In this document: positions 16,712-24,334 of the stretch, one piece after another
How positions within the stretch are numbered: position 1 is the stretch's first letter
Layout: each line of letters starts with the position of its first letter
Origin: Bacillota bacterium
Lineage (GTDB): Bacteria > Bacillota > Clostridia > Christensenellales > Aristaeellaceae
Direction: 5' to 3'
Assembly: GCA_023396045.1 (NCBI GenBank)
Contig: JAEWXD010000033.1
Location: 1 to 39,558 of the forward strand
Length of the DNA: 39,558 nucleotides
Program-made: the position numbers and the translations under genes
Notes under the pieces: generated by a model
What the model was told of the DNA's origin: nothing
Database searches by the model: none
What the model saw: only the letters and a program-made list of their open reading frames with translations

Positions 16712-17556
16712 CGAACGCTACGTGCGTTTATTTCTGTATCGTCCATTTCGTTGTATGCATCATATGGTGCATTGGGGTCGTGTACTTTTACCGCTTTGCT
16801 CGGATCGCACAATTCTGTACAATGTGCAAATGCAAAAGCGATGCTGTCTGCCCAACCGGTATGCCCGGTAATAATTTTATATACTTGCCTTCTTTGCAAT
16901 AAGGTATTTCGCAGTGCCTGCAAAGAACGTACAGCCAAGGCATTATCCTCTGCCAATTTATTTATAAAGCTATAGCCACCATCTTTACCAAACCAAATGG
17001 TATCGCCGGTGAACAAATAGCTATCATCAATAATATAAACCAAATGCCCCCATGTATGACCGGGCGTTAAAATACATTCCACTTTAATATCTTCAATATA
17101 GAAAATATCACCATCTTTTAACAGCACTTTGGGATTGTCTATTTTTACCTGGGGTAATGTAAAGCGTCCATTCATTACTTTACGCCTGCGTTTGCCTTCT
17201 AAATATTCGTTCTCTATTTCGCCTATATAAATGGTAGCATGTTGAAAAAGCAAATCACTATCTCTTTCTACCGCACCCACATGATCGGTATCCTGATGGG
17301 TAATAAGAATATGCTGTATTTGCTTTGCTTCCATATCCAGCCAGCCCATTTTTTCTTTTAAACGAGCATAATTATAGCCGGCATCAATCATGATGGTTGT
17401 ATTGCCCTTCGTATAGAAAAAAATATTTGCAACATATTCGCGCACACATTTTACATGTTCATCAATAGAACCTGTATTGATGGGCTTAAATATTTCTTTG
17501 CCCCTATACATAAAAGACATAAATTTTTCTTGAAACTTTGATGCAAATTTAGACAT
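16690..17556 (-). CDS. MBL-fold metallo-hydrolase
   Basis: 288-residue metallo-beta-lactamase-fold enzyme. The metal motif is THQDTDH (the HxDxDH variant of HxHxDH, frequent in this superfamily), followed by TPGHTWGHLVY with the next metal His, LFTGDTIWFG with the bridging Asp, and ITGHTGW near the C-terminus. No signal peptide. The set fits a glyoxalase II or lactonase-like hydrolase, but the substrate is not identifiable. It starts 59 bases after pyrG, with AGGAGG upstream and no terminator between, and may be co-transcribed with pyrG. Confidence 0.88.
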   Translation of the reverse strand: MSKFASKFQEKFMSFMYRGKEIFKPINTGSIDEHVKCVREYVANIFFYTKGNTTIMIDAGYNYARLKEKMGWLDMEAKQIQHILITHQDTDHVGAVERDSDLLFQHATIYIGEIENEYLEGKRRRKVMNGRFTLPQVKIDNPKVLLKDGDIFYIEDIKVECILTPGHTWGHLVYIIDDSYLFTGDTIWFGKDGGYSFINKLAEDNALAVRSLQALRNTLLQRRQVYKIITGHTGWADSIAFAFAHCTELCDPSKAVKVHDPNAPYDAYNEMDDTEINARSVRLEKYNL

Positions 17557-17615
17557 AAAGAAAGCCTCCTATAAAAAAGTGCTTCCCTTAACCCTATTTT
17601 TATTCCAGCAAAAGT

Positions 17616-19220
17616 TTAATTTTGGTGATCTATGGCCGCATGCACAAACGCTTTAAACAAAGGATGTGGATTGTTCGGGCGGCTCTTAAACTCCGGATGG
17701 AATTGTACTGCCACAAAGAAGGGGTGATTTTTTATCTCTACAATTTCTACCAAATTGCGTTCTTCATTTTTGCCAGCAATCACAAGGCCTGCATTCATGA
17801 ATTCATTCATAAAACGGTTGTTAAATTCATAGCGGTGCCTATGGCGTTCTTCAATTTCTGCTTTGGCATAAGCCTTATAAGAAGCAGTGCCTTCACGCAA
17901 ACTGCATTTGAATTTGCCAAGGCGCATAGTGCCACCCAATTGATGCAGGTCCTGGTCTGCCATAAGGTCAATCACAGGGTAGGTGGTATGCGGATCCACC
18001 TCGGTGGTATTGGCATCTCGCCAATTGAGCACATTGCGTGCAAATTCAATAACGGCAAGTTGCATACCCAAGCAAATGCCCAAGAATGGAATGCTCTTGG
18101 TGCGTGCATACTTAATGGCGTGCATTTTGCCTTCTAAGCCACGTTCACCAAAACCGCCCGGCACCAAAATGCCCTGTACATCTTTTAATTTTTCTTCTAC
18201 ATTGGTGGCGGTTAGGGTTTCGGCTGCTACCCATTGAATATCCACATGAGCGTGCCTGTCAATACCACCGTGCAGCAAGGCTTCTACAATACTGAGGTAA
18301 GCGTCCGGAAGATCTACATATTTACCAACCAAGGCAATTTTTACAGTACTTTGGGTGTTTACAATATTATCTACCATTTGCTGCCATGCGCCAAGTTCAA
18401 TATTATTAAGTGGCAATTTTAAAAGTTCGCACACCTTGCTATCCAAGCCTTCTTGGTGTAAGAGCAGTGGCACTTCATAAATGCTTTTTGCCGTGAGGTT
18501 TTGAAACACTTGGTCGTTTGGTAAATTGCAGAACATGGAAAGTCGTTCCCTTGCACCTTGAGAAATAGGCACTTCGCTACGGCAAACCAAAATATCGGGG
18601 TAAATACCTATACCGCACAATTCTTTAACAGAATGTTGGGTGGGTTTGGTTTTCAGCTCCCCTGCCACGCGAATATAGGGCAAAAGGGTTACATGAAGAT
18701 AAAGACAATTTTCACTGCCCACTTCTTCTTTCATTTGGCGAATGGCTTCTAAAAAAGGCAAGCTTTCAATATCTCCCACGGTGCCACCGATTTCGGTAAT
18801 TACAACATCGGGTGCGTTTTCGCTTCTGGAAACAGCCAATATATTTTTCTTAATTTCGTTGGTGATATGCGGAATAACCTGTATGGTAGCACCAAGGTAC
18901 TCGCCCCTGCGCTCTCTATCAATTACGGTTTTATATACTCTGCCGCTGGTTACATTGGCCGCTTGCGTTAGGCTTTCATCTATAAAACGTTCATAATGGC
19001 CAAGGTCTAAATCTGTTTCGGCGCCATCGTCTGTAATAAACACTTCGCCGTGTTGATATGGGCTCATAGTGCCGGGATCTACATTGATGTATGGGTCAAA
19101 CTTTTGTATAGACACTTTATAGCCACGCAATTTTAGCAATCTGCCCAAGGATGCGGCAGTAATGCCCTTGCCCAAAGATGAAACAACGCCACCGGTAACA
19201 AATATAAATTTTGTATTCAT
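17616..19220 (-). CDS. pyrG: CTP synthase
   Basis: 534-residue enzyme that makes CTP from UTP, ATP and glutamine. The synthetase domain (1 to about 265) opens with KFIFVTGGVVSSLGKG and includes SIQKFDPYINVDPGTM. The glutamine amidotransferase domain has the nucleophile Cys in FLGICLGMQ and the partner His/Glu in VAVQFHPEF. I chose the ATG at 19220 over an upstream in-frame GTG at 19229 because GAGGTG is 6 bases before the ATG and the GTG is part of that ribosome site. The leader does not start with the GGGC repeat used for reiterative attenuation in Bacillus pyrG. Confidence 0.97.
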   Translation of the reverse strand: MNTKFIFVTGGVVSSLGKGITAASLGRLLKLRGYKVSIQKFDPYINVDPGTMSPYQHGEVFITDDGAETDLDLGHYERFIDESLTQAANVTSGRVYKTVIDRERRGEYLGATIQVIPHITNEIKKNILAVSRSENAPDVVITEIGGTVGDIESLPFLEAIRQMKEEVGSENCLYLHVTLLPYIRVAGELKTKPTQHSVKELCGIGIYPDILVCRSEVPISQGARERLSMFCNLPNDQVFQNLTAKSIYEVPLLLHQEGLDSKVCELLKLPLNNIELGAWQQMVDNIVNTQSTVKIALVGKYVDLPDAYLSIVEALLHGGIDRHAHVDIQWVAAETLTATNVEEKLKDVQGILVPGGFGERGLEGKMHAIKYARTKSIPFLGICLGMQLAVIEFARNVLNWRDANTTEVDPHTTYPVIDLMADQDLHQLGGTMRLGKFKCSLREGTASYKAYAKAEIEERHRHRYEFNNRFMNEFMNAGLVIAGKNEERNLVEIVEIKNHPFFVAVQFHPEFKSRPNNPHPLFKAFVHAAIDHQN

Positions 19221-19251
19221 GCAATTCACCTCGATAAATTTTCACAAATAA

Positions 19252-19280
19252 ATTATAGCACAAATTAGGGGTCTGCTCAA
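19252..19280 (-). promoter_or_regulatory. SigA-type promoter of pyrG
   Basis: -35 TTGAGC at 19275-19280, 17-base spacer, extended -10 TGCTATAAT with the hexamer at 19252-19257 on the minus strand. Confidence 0.8.
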
Positions 19281-19301
19281 CAAAAAGCAAAAATAGAACA
19301 A

Positions 19302-19328
19302 TAAAAAATACCTCTGCAAGCAGAGGTA
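19302..19328 (-). terminator. Terminator of serS
   Basis: ACCTCTGC/GCAGAGGT stem on the minus strand followed by TATTTTTT, starting about 8 bases after the serS stop. Confidence 0.85.
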
Positions 19329-19336
19329 AATAGATG

Positions 19337-20602
19337 TTATTTTGTAATGCTTTCACACTGCATATAGGGCACAAGCACTTCCGGAATGGTAACACTGCCA
19401 TCTTCATTCTGATAATTTTCCAAAATGGCGGCAACGGTTCTGCCTACGGCTACACCGGAACCGTTGAGTGTATGAGCAAATTCCGGTTTATCTTTGGCAC
19501 TGCGCTTAAAACGAATGCCTGCACGGCGTGCTTGGAAATCTTCACAGTTGCTGCAGGAAGAAATTTCTACATAGCGGTTGTAGCTTGGCATCCAAACTTC
19601 AATATCATAGGTTTTGGCTGCACTGAAGCCTATATCGCCGGTGCAAAGGGCAACCACTCTATATGGCAAGCCAAGCAATTGCAATACATGTTCTGCAGAT
19701 TGGGTCATGTGCTCTAATTCTGCATAACTCTCTTCCGGTTTGGCAATTTTAACAAGCTCTACCTTATTGAATTGATGTTGACGAATGAGGCCTCTGGTAT
19801 CACGGCCGGCAGAACCTGCTTCTGCGCGGAAACATGTAGAATAAGCAGTATGACGAATAGGCAATTGCTCTACAGGCAAAATCATATCACGGTAAAGGTT
19901 GGTAACAGGCACTTCTGCAGTAGGGATAAGAAAGGTATCTTTGTCTACTTTATAGGCATCTTCTTCAAACTTTGGCAATTGGCCTGTGCCTTCCATAGTG
20001 CTACGGGTTACCATGTAAGGCGGATAAATTTCTTCATAGCCATTTTTTACGTGTTCGTTTAAGAAAAAGTTAATAACGGCTCTTTCTAACCTTGCACCAA
20101 GGCCTCTGTATACGGTAAACCTTGCGCCGGAAATTTTGGCGGCAGCATCAAAATCTAAAATATTTAAATTGGTGCCAATATCCCAATGGGCTTTGGGTTC
20201 AAAGGCAAAGGTTCTTGGTGTGCCCACTTTGCGTTGCTCTACGTTTTCTGTTTCATCTTTACCGATAGGGGTAGTAGGGCTTGGAATATTAGGGGTGGTC
20301 ATTAAGAAAGCTTGGATGCGGGCATCTATTTCTGCAATTTGGGCATCCAATGCTGCAATGGTATCGCCCACTTTGCGCATTTGCTCCATAATTTCATCGG
20401 CATTGCCACCAGCTTTTTTAATGGCACCAATTTGCTTAGAAACGCTGTTGCGTTCGCTTTTGAGCTCTTCTACTTTTACAAGCAATTCACGGCGCTGTTT
20501 GTCATCTTGCAAAACGGCGTCTAAGGAAATATCCTTATTGCGATTTTTAAGTGCATCTACAAGCACTTGTGGATTTTCTCGAATAAGACGAATATCTAAC
20601 AT
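19337..20602 (-). CDS. serS: Serine--tRNA ligase
   Basis: 421-residue class II seryl-tRNA synthetase. The N-terminal coiled-coil arm (about residues 25-105) has the heptad-rich LKSERNSVSKQIGA region. Motif 2 is TCFRAEAGSAGRDTRGLIRQHQF, split here as FRAEAG and RGLIRQHQF. Motif 3 is GSGVAVGRTVAAILE. I set the start at the ATG at 20602 (MLDIRLIRENP), which is the conserved N-terminus and follows AAAAGGAG. The frame extends 70 codons upstream, but that part is the T-box leader and not protein. Regulation is by serine tRNA charging through that leader. Confidence 0.97.
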   Translation of the reverse strand: MLDIRLIRENPQVLVDALKNRNKDISLDAVLQDDKQRRELLVKVEELKSERNSVSKQIGAIKKAGGNADEIMEQMRKVGDTIAALDAQIAEIDARIQAFLMTTPNIPSPTTPIGKDETENVEQRKVGTPRTFAFEPKAHWDIGTNLNILDFDAAAKISGARFTVYRGLGARLERAVINFFLNEHVKNGYEEIYPPYMVTRSTMEGTGQLPKFEEDAYKVDKDTFLIPTAEVPVTNLYRDMILPVEQLPIRHTAYSTCFRAEAGSAGRDTRGLIRQHQFNKVELVKIAKPEESYAELEHMTQSAEHVLQLLGLPYRVVALCTGDIGFSAAKTYDIEVWMPSYNRYVEISSCSNCEDFQARRAGIRFKRSAKDKPEFAHTLNGSGVAVGRTVAAILENYQNEDGSVTIPEVLVPYMQCESITK

Positions 20603-20818
20603 ATATACTCCTTTTGGGCAATAAAAAAAGCCCCTGATATTTGGGACGGAAATTCCGCGGTGCCACCCATATTGAAGCCATGCTTCCACTTGAATATGCG
20701 ATATTGGGCATAAACCATGCAGCTCTTCGCCGCTTGCTCCGGGGCGGAAAACCTTAGGTGTTGCTTTACACCAGCCAGCAACTCTCTGTAAATAGTAAGA
20801 TATATTCCCCATCTACGC
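20603..20818 (-). ncRNA. T-box riboswitch leader of serS
   Basis: The leader is about 215 bases from the promoter to serS. It contains the 14-base T-box core GGGTGGCACCGCGG at 20655-20668. The 5' part has the AGAGAG-GTTGC hairpin with the GCTGGTG loop motif at about 20765-20790, typical of Stem I. The terminator at 20622-20647 pairs GTCCC with GGGGC and ends in seven T. Uncharged tRNA-Ser would stabilise the antiterminator. AGC and UCC triplets occur in the Stem I 3' region, but I could not fix the specifier. Confidence 0.92.
20622..20647 (-). terminator. Regulated terminator in the serS T-box
   Basis: GTCCC and GGGGC pair on the minus strand and are followed by TTTTTTT; the 5' arm overlaps the region that would pair with the T-box core in the antiterminator. 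Confidence 0.8.
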
Positions 20819-20824
20819 AATATT

Positions 20825-20853
20825 ATTATATGCTTGGGCCAAGGCTTTGTCAA
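20825..20853 (-). promoter_or_regulatory. Consensus SigA promoter of serS
   Basis: Perfect -35 TTGACA (20848-20853), 17-base spacer, perfect -10 TATAAT (20825-20830) on the minus strand. Confidence 0.92.
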
Positions 20854-20917
20854 GAATATGGAAACAAAACTTGTGTATTAAACAATAAACCGAGCTATTT
20901 AGTATATTTATAAACAA

Positions 20918-20946
20918 TTGAAATGTATAAATTGTTAATTTAATAT
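20918..20946 (+). promoter_or_regulatory. Possible promoter of the EcsC-family gene
   Basis: TTGAAA at 20918-20923 and TAATAT at 20941-20946 are 17 bases apart on the plus strand in an AT-rich region. Other spacings are possible, so this is tentative. Confidence 0.35.
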
Positions 20947-21010
20947 AAATGTTGTATTTTTATTCATTTATATAGTATGGTTTTAAAGCATGGTTTTTTA
21001 AGGAGTATGT

Positions 21011-21598
21011 ATGAAATTCAGTACAAAACATATTTTTACAGAAGAACAGGTACTTGCTGCACTGCAATCCATTTATTTGAAAGCAATACACGGTATACCC
21101 AAAGTAGATATAAGCGTAAAAGAACTTGCCCATAAATATGTAAAGCGTTACGGCACCGCCCAAAGCGCTTGCAGGCATATGCTGAACAACCAAATTGTGA
21201 AATGTTCTGCCTCCGGTTTTTTAACTGGATTTGGTACTTTTTCCAGCTTGCCCATAAACTTAACAGTAAACGTGGCCAGTGTATTATATTTTCAAATGCA
21301 TATGATTGCTTGTGCTGCCTATTTAGCCGGCATGAATTTAGAAGACTTTCAAACCGAAACCTTGGTATATGCTTGTTTAATCGGTGTTTCCTTAGAAAAG
21401 GTACTAAACCATTACGGGTTTACAGTAGGCGATAAAGTAGCAAAGAAAACTGTAAATAAAATTTCCGGCAAAGTTTTAATTAGAATTAACCAAAAAATTG
21501 CATTGCGCTTAATGGCAAAATTCAGCAGCCGCGGTTTGCTCATTGCCGGCCATGCAATACCTGTGCTTGGTGCATTGGTATGCGGGGGCTGGATTTAA
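21011..21598 (+). CDS. EcsC-family protein, N-terminal portion before a frameshift
   Basis: 195-codon frame preceded by AAGGAG. It has the pattern of EcsC-family proteins: an amphipathic N-terminal helical part (ISVKELAHKYVKRYGT), a hydrophobic Gly-rich core (SGFLTGFGTFSSLPINLTVNVASVLYF in two parts) and the helices KISGKVLIRINQKIALRLM and RGLLIAGHAIPVLGALVCGG. In related proteins the final motif continues GGxxDxxxTK, but here the frame ends at TAA right after CGGWI. The missing continuation is found in the overlapping -1 frame. The biochemical role of EcsC-like proteins is not established. Confidence 0.75.
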   Translation: MKFSTKHIFTEEQVLAALQSIYLKAIHGIPKVDISVKELAHKYVKRYGTAQSACRHMLNNQIVKCSASGFLTGFGTFSSLPINLTVNVASVLYFQMHMIACAAYLAGMNLEDFQTETLVYACLIGVSLEKVLNHYGFTVGDKVAKKTVNKISGKVLIRINQKIALRLMAKFSSRGLLIAGHAIPVLGALVCGGWI

Positions 21599-21786
21599 CC
21601 ATCACTAAAAAACTTGCCAAAAGAAGTTATGCCTGGTTTATGGAACAAAATTATCATGAACTCCACGCGCATGACGAACAAACAAAAGAGTGTGCAGAAA
21701 TTGCCATACACGAAATACAGGAAGATATCCAAGACACCATGACCGCAGATGTTAACTTTAACAATGCACCCGACTATGAAGCCTAA
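21580..21786 (+). pseudogene. C-terminal continuation of the EcsC-family gene in another frame
   Basis: This frame supplies LDLTITKKLAKRSYAWFM and an acidic tail, which completes the EcsC-type C-terminus when joined to the preceding frame at the GGGGG run at 21577-21583. One extra G there would give VCGGLDLTITKK without a break. The ATG at 21580 has no ribosome site, so this is best read as the displaced 3' end of one gene of about 258 codons. Cause (true mutation, programmed slip or base-calling error) is undecided. Confidence 0.7.
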
Positions 21787-21831
21787 ACAAAACACTTTAC
21801 TTTCTTAAATATCGTGGATAATATTTTCAAG

Positions 21832-21869
21832 AAAAAACAGCCCATTCTAAAAAGAAAAGGCTGTTTTTA
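21832..21869. terminator. Bidirectional terminator between convergent genes
   Basis: AAAACAGCC and GGCTGTTTTT arms at 21835-21843 and 21859-21868, with A/T runs on both sides, serve the plus-strand EcsC-family gene and the minus-strand operon ending at 21870. Confidence 0.85.
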
Positions 21870-22424
21870 TTATGCAATTTCTTGTAATAAAGCTTGCACA
21901 TCACATTCCTCAACAAATCCGGGATCCATATGGCATAAGAAATACCAATCTGTTTCATCGGGATGTTTGTACATAATAGCTTCGCCATCTTGAGAGCCAT
22001 AGAAGGCGCGATCTACTGCATAACCTTGGGCAGAAAGCAAAGCTTTCACTTTTTCATATTTTTCTTCCCTTTGGGTAATGTAATTTTTAAGTTCTGCATT
22101 GTTTACAAAATAGGCATCTACCCTGGTTGCATCATCTACCATACCCCCGCCTTGCATAGAAAGATTCGGAATTTCATTCCAATACATTTCTACCTCTGTA
22201 TCTTCCGGAAACATATAACGTGTAAAAGGTACAATGTGGCCATTGCTTTCCACTTCTGTGTACAAAGGTAATGCTTTGGGATCTATAAATTCATATTCAA
22301 AGCCGTCCTCTTCTTTCATTGTATAACCGGGTATGGTTTTGGCAAAGGCTCTGCCTTGTTCCAAGGTTTCAAAAACACCTACTTTGGTTTCTGTTTCTTC
22401 TTGCACAAATGTTAATAAATACAT
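21870..22424 (-). CDS. Unrecognised protein, last gene of the PdaC/Wzz/BY-kinase operon
   Basis: 184-residue acidic cytoplasmic protein with no signal peptide, membrane span or repeat. I do not recognise the family. Residues 1-30 (MYLLTFVQEETETKVGVFETLEQGRAF) look like the strand-strand-helix start of a small alpha/beta domain, and the C-terminal third (YKHPDETDWYFLCHMDPGFVEEC) may repeat a similar strand pattern. It starts 15 bases after the BY-kinase stop and ends at a shared terminator, so it is co-transcribed with the polysaccharide-type genes. A role as a regulator or substrate of the kinase is possible but not supported by any motif. Confidence 0.7.
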   Translation of the reverse strand: MYLLTFVQEETETKVGVFETLEQGRAFAKTIPGYTMKEEDGFEYEFIDPKALPLYTEVESNGHIVPFTRYMFPEDTEVEMYWNEIPNLSMQGGGMVDDATRVDAYFVNNAELKNYITQREEKYEKVKALLSAQGYAVDRAFYGSQDGEAIMYKHPDETDWYFLCHMDPGFVEECDVQALLQEIA

Positions 22425-22439
22425 AATAAATTCCTTATA

Positions 22440-23072
22440 TTAGCTAATTTGTTTGCTATAATAATGTTTTACCATAAAGTCGTCCTGATGGATATTGTTG
22501 AGCACTGCGCCTGCAAGCTTTGCACCGGCATTTTCAAAATATTCAACAGCATGTTGCAATTGCTCTTCTGTAGTTGCATTGTGTTGCACTACAAGCAAAG
22601 TGGCATCACACGCTTTGGCAAGCAAGGCAGCTTGGGTGCCATTGATGACGGAAACAGAGTCTACAACAATATAATCAAACTGTTGTTTTACTTCTTGCAA
22701 AAGGTCTGTGGTGGCTTTGGCATGCAATAGTTCCAACGGAAATTCTACACTTTGTGTACAAGAGAGTATACTAAGCCCTTGCAACTCTTGTATGCAAGCT
22801 TCTGCAACACTTGCTTTGCCTTGCAAAACATCTACAATATCTGCACCATTACCAAGGGCATAAGCTTTGTTTCCACTTTGTAAAGAAAAATCCAGCAACA
22901 ATGTTTTTTTGCCTAAATCATGCAAGGCTTTTGCTAAACCGTAAGCTACATAACTTTTGCCTTCTTTTGCATTTGCACTGCTTATTTGTAAAGTAAAGGG
23001 TGCAACGCATTGCAAAACAATATTACTGGCAAGTTCTTGAAATTCCAGACGAACATTTGAGTTATTTTTCAT
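22440..23072 (-). CDS. CpsD/CapB-like bacterial tyrosine kinase (BY-kinase)
   Basis: 210-residue P-loop protein of the BY-kinase class. The P-loop reads SSANAKEGKSYVAYGLA: the EGKS core is intact, but S-T is replaced by S-Y and the usual leading PG by AK. Walker A' is LLLDFSLQSG and Walker B is FDYIVVDSVSV, each with the key Asp. The C-terminus DDFMVKHYYSKQIS has two adjacent Tyr, a very short version of the autophosphorylated tail. The gene follows a Wzz-like protein, the usual split kinase/activator arrangement of Bacillota. These kinases control capsule or exopolysaccharide length. Confidence 0.82.
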   Translation of the reverse strand: MKNNSNVRLEFQELASNIVLQCVAPFTLQISSANAKEGKSYVAYGLAKALHDLGKKTLLLDFSLQSGNKAYALGNGADIVDVLQGKASVAEACIQELQGLSILSCTQSVEFPLELLHAKATTDLLQEVKQQFDYIVVDSVSVINGTQAALLAKACDATLLVVQHNATTEEQLQHAVEYFENAGAKLAGAVLNNIHQDDFMVKHYYSKQIS

Positions 23073-23083
23073 ATTGTTGCCTC

Positions 23084-24325
23084 CTAATTTTGTTTAGAAA
23101 TACTGCCCAGCACTTTGATTTTTTGTTTTACTTGTAATACAGACCTGATACGCCCATCTGTAAAGAATGCAAAAACCAAATACATAGCCATAAGACCAGC
23201 ACCGGCTATGCCACCAAGTATGGCTTGTTTTAAAACAGTACGTTTACTAAAATACCCTTTCTGTATTTCAAATTCCTTTAATGCTTCTATCTCTTGTTTT
23301 GCTTTTTCTAACTCTACTTCTTTGTCTTTAAGATCCAAGACCATCACTGCATCTTTACTTGCCGGTTCAATAATTTCCGCCTTCTCAAAAACAGAATAGG
23401 TATTTACATAATCTACAAATAATTTTGCAAGATAATTTGCGTAATATACACTATGTTCTTCAGAAGGTAAAGGAGCCATTACCCTTGCAACGCCAAAATT
23501 ATCATCTAAGACTACTCTAAAATTATTCAATAAATCGGGCAACAAATATCCGTCTTTTTCCATTTGTTGTAACAAATCCTGCTGATTTAGTATTTTTTTG
23601 TAGAACATATTTATATATTTTTCGTCTATATTGCTACGTATACTATCTGCAACGGGTAAAATTTGAATACTTGCTTGCACAATGCACACTTCATTTAAGT
23701 TTGCTTTCTGCTCATCTACATTTTTTTCTTGATAATACTCCAGCGGTTGCAATGTCTTGGCTTCACTAACGAATGCTTTATCTATGCTAAAGTTATTGTT
23801 AATATAGTCTGCATGTTTTTCAGCATAACGATTGACGAATTCCAAAAGCAATCTTTCTTGTTGTTTATTTTCACTAAAAGCTGTAATATATATTATATTT
23901 TCAGAAAAAAGATACTTTACTTTTGCCATGGAGCGCAGCTGTGACAAAGAGCCCAATTCTTTAAAATCTTTATACAGATCTTTTAAAAAATCCATTTTAT
24001 TGATGAACAGTTGATAATCGATGTTGCTGTTTCCTGCGTATGTTTTTAAAACATCTGTAGCATTCTCTTTTAAGAGCACGGAGCAAATTGTTTTAAAACG
24101 ATACATATTTCCTTCTTGTTTGCCTGTTTCTTTCGCCACTTGTTCTGCTATTTTTTTTTGGTGGTCATCCATTCGTTTCGTTTCTTTGTATACGCCAAAA
24201 GCCCCTAATGCAACAGCAAATACCAGGGCAAGCGCAATTATTTTTACACTATGCGAAAGCAAATAATAGAACAGCTCCTTGATATTCAAATCCTTTTCAG
24301 AATCCTGAGAAAATTGATTTTGCAT
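23084..24325 (-). CDS. Wzz/CapA-like chain-length determinant protein, BY-kinase modulator
   Basis: 413-residue protein with the two-span topology of polysaccharide co-polymerases: a cytoplasmic N-terminus with NIKELFYYLLSHSVK, transmembrane helix 1 near residues 32-50, a large extracellular region rich in charged helices (coiled coil around 330-355), and transmembrane helix 2 near 370-390 (GGIAGAGLMAMYLVFAFF) before a short cytoplasmic tail. Such proteins activate the partner BY-kinase through the tail. It sits between the deacetylase and the kinase with 9- and 11-base gaps. No glycosyltransferase or flippase is present nearby. Confidence 0.82.
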   Translation of the reverse strand: MQNQFSQDSEKDLNIKELFYYLLSHSVKIIALALVFAVALGAFGVYKETKRMDDHQKKIAEQVAKETGKQEGNMYRFKTICSVLLKENATDVLKTYAGNSNIDYQLFINKMDFLKDLYKDFKELGSLSQLRSMAKVKYLFSENIIYITAFSENKQQERLLLEFVNRYAEKHADYINNNFSIDKAFVSEAKTLQPLEYYQEKNVDEQKANLNEVCIVQASIQILPVADSIRSNIDEKYINMFYKKILNQQDLLQQMEKDGYLLPDLLNNFRVVLDDNFGVARVMAPLPSEEHSVYYANYLAKLFVDYVNTYSVFEKAEIIEPASKDAVMVLDLKDKEVELEKAKQEIEALKEFEIQKGYFSKRTVLKQAILGGIAGAGLMAMYLVFAFFTDGRIRSVLQVKQKIKVLGSISKQN

Positions 24326-24334
24326 TGTTTACTC

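Noticed and set aside
17622..18137. 171-codon plus-strand open frame opposite pyrG
   Set aside because: Shadow of the amidotransferase domain of pyrG, without start signals.
20136..20624. 162-codon plus-strand open frame opposite serS
   Set aside because: Ser/Leu-rich shadow of the coiled-coil arm of serS.
20603..20812. In-frame 70-codon extension upstream of serS
   Set aside because: It runs through the T-box core and the terminator; the conserved N-terminus MLDIRLIREN and the ribosome site place the start at 20602.
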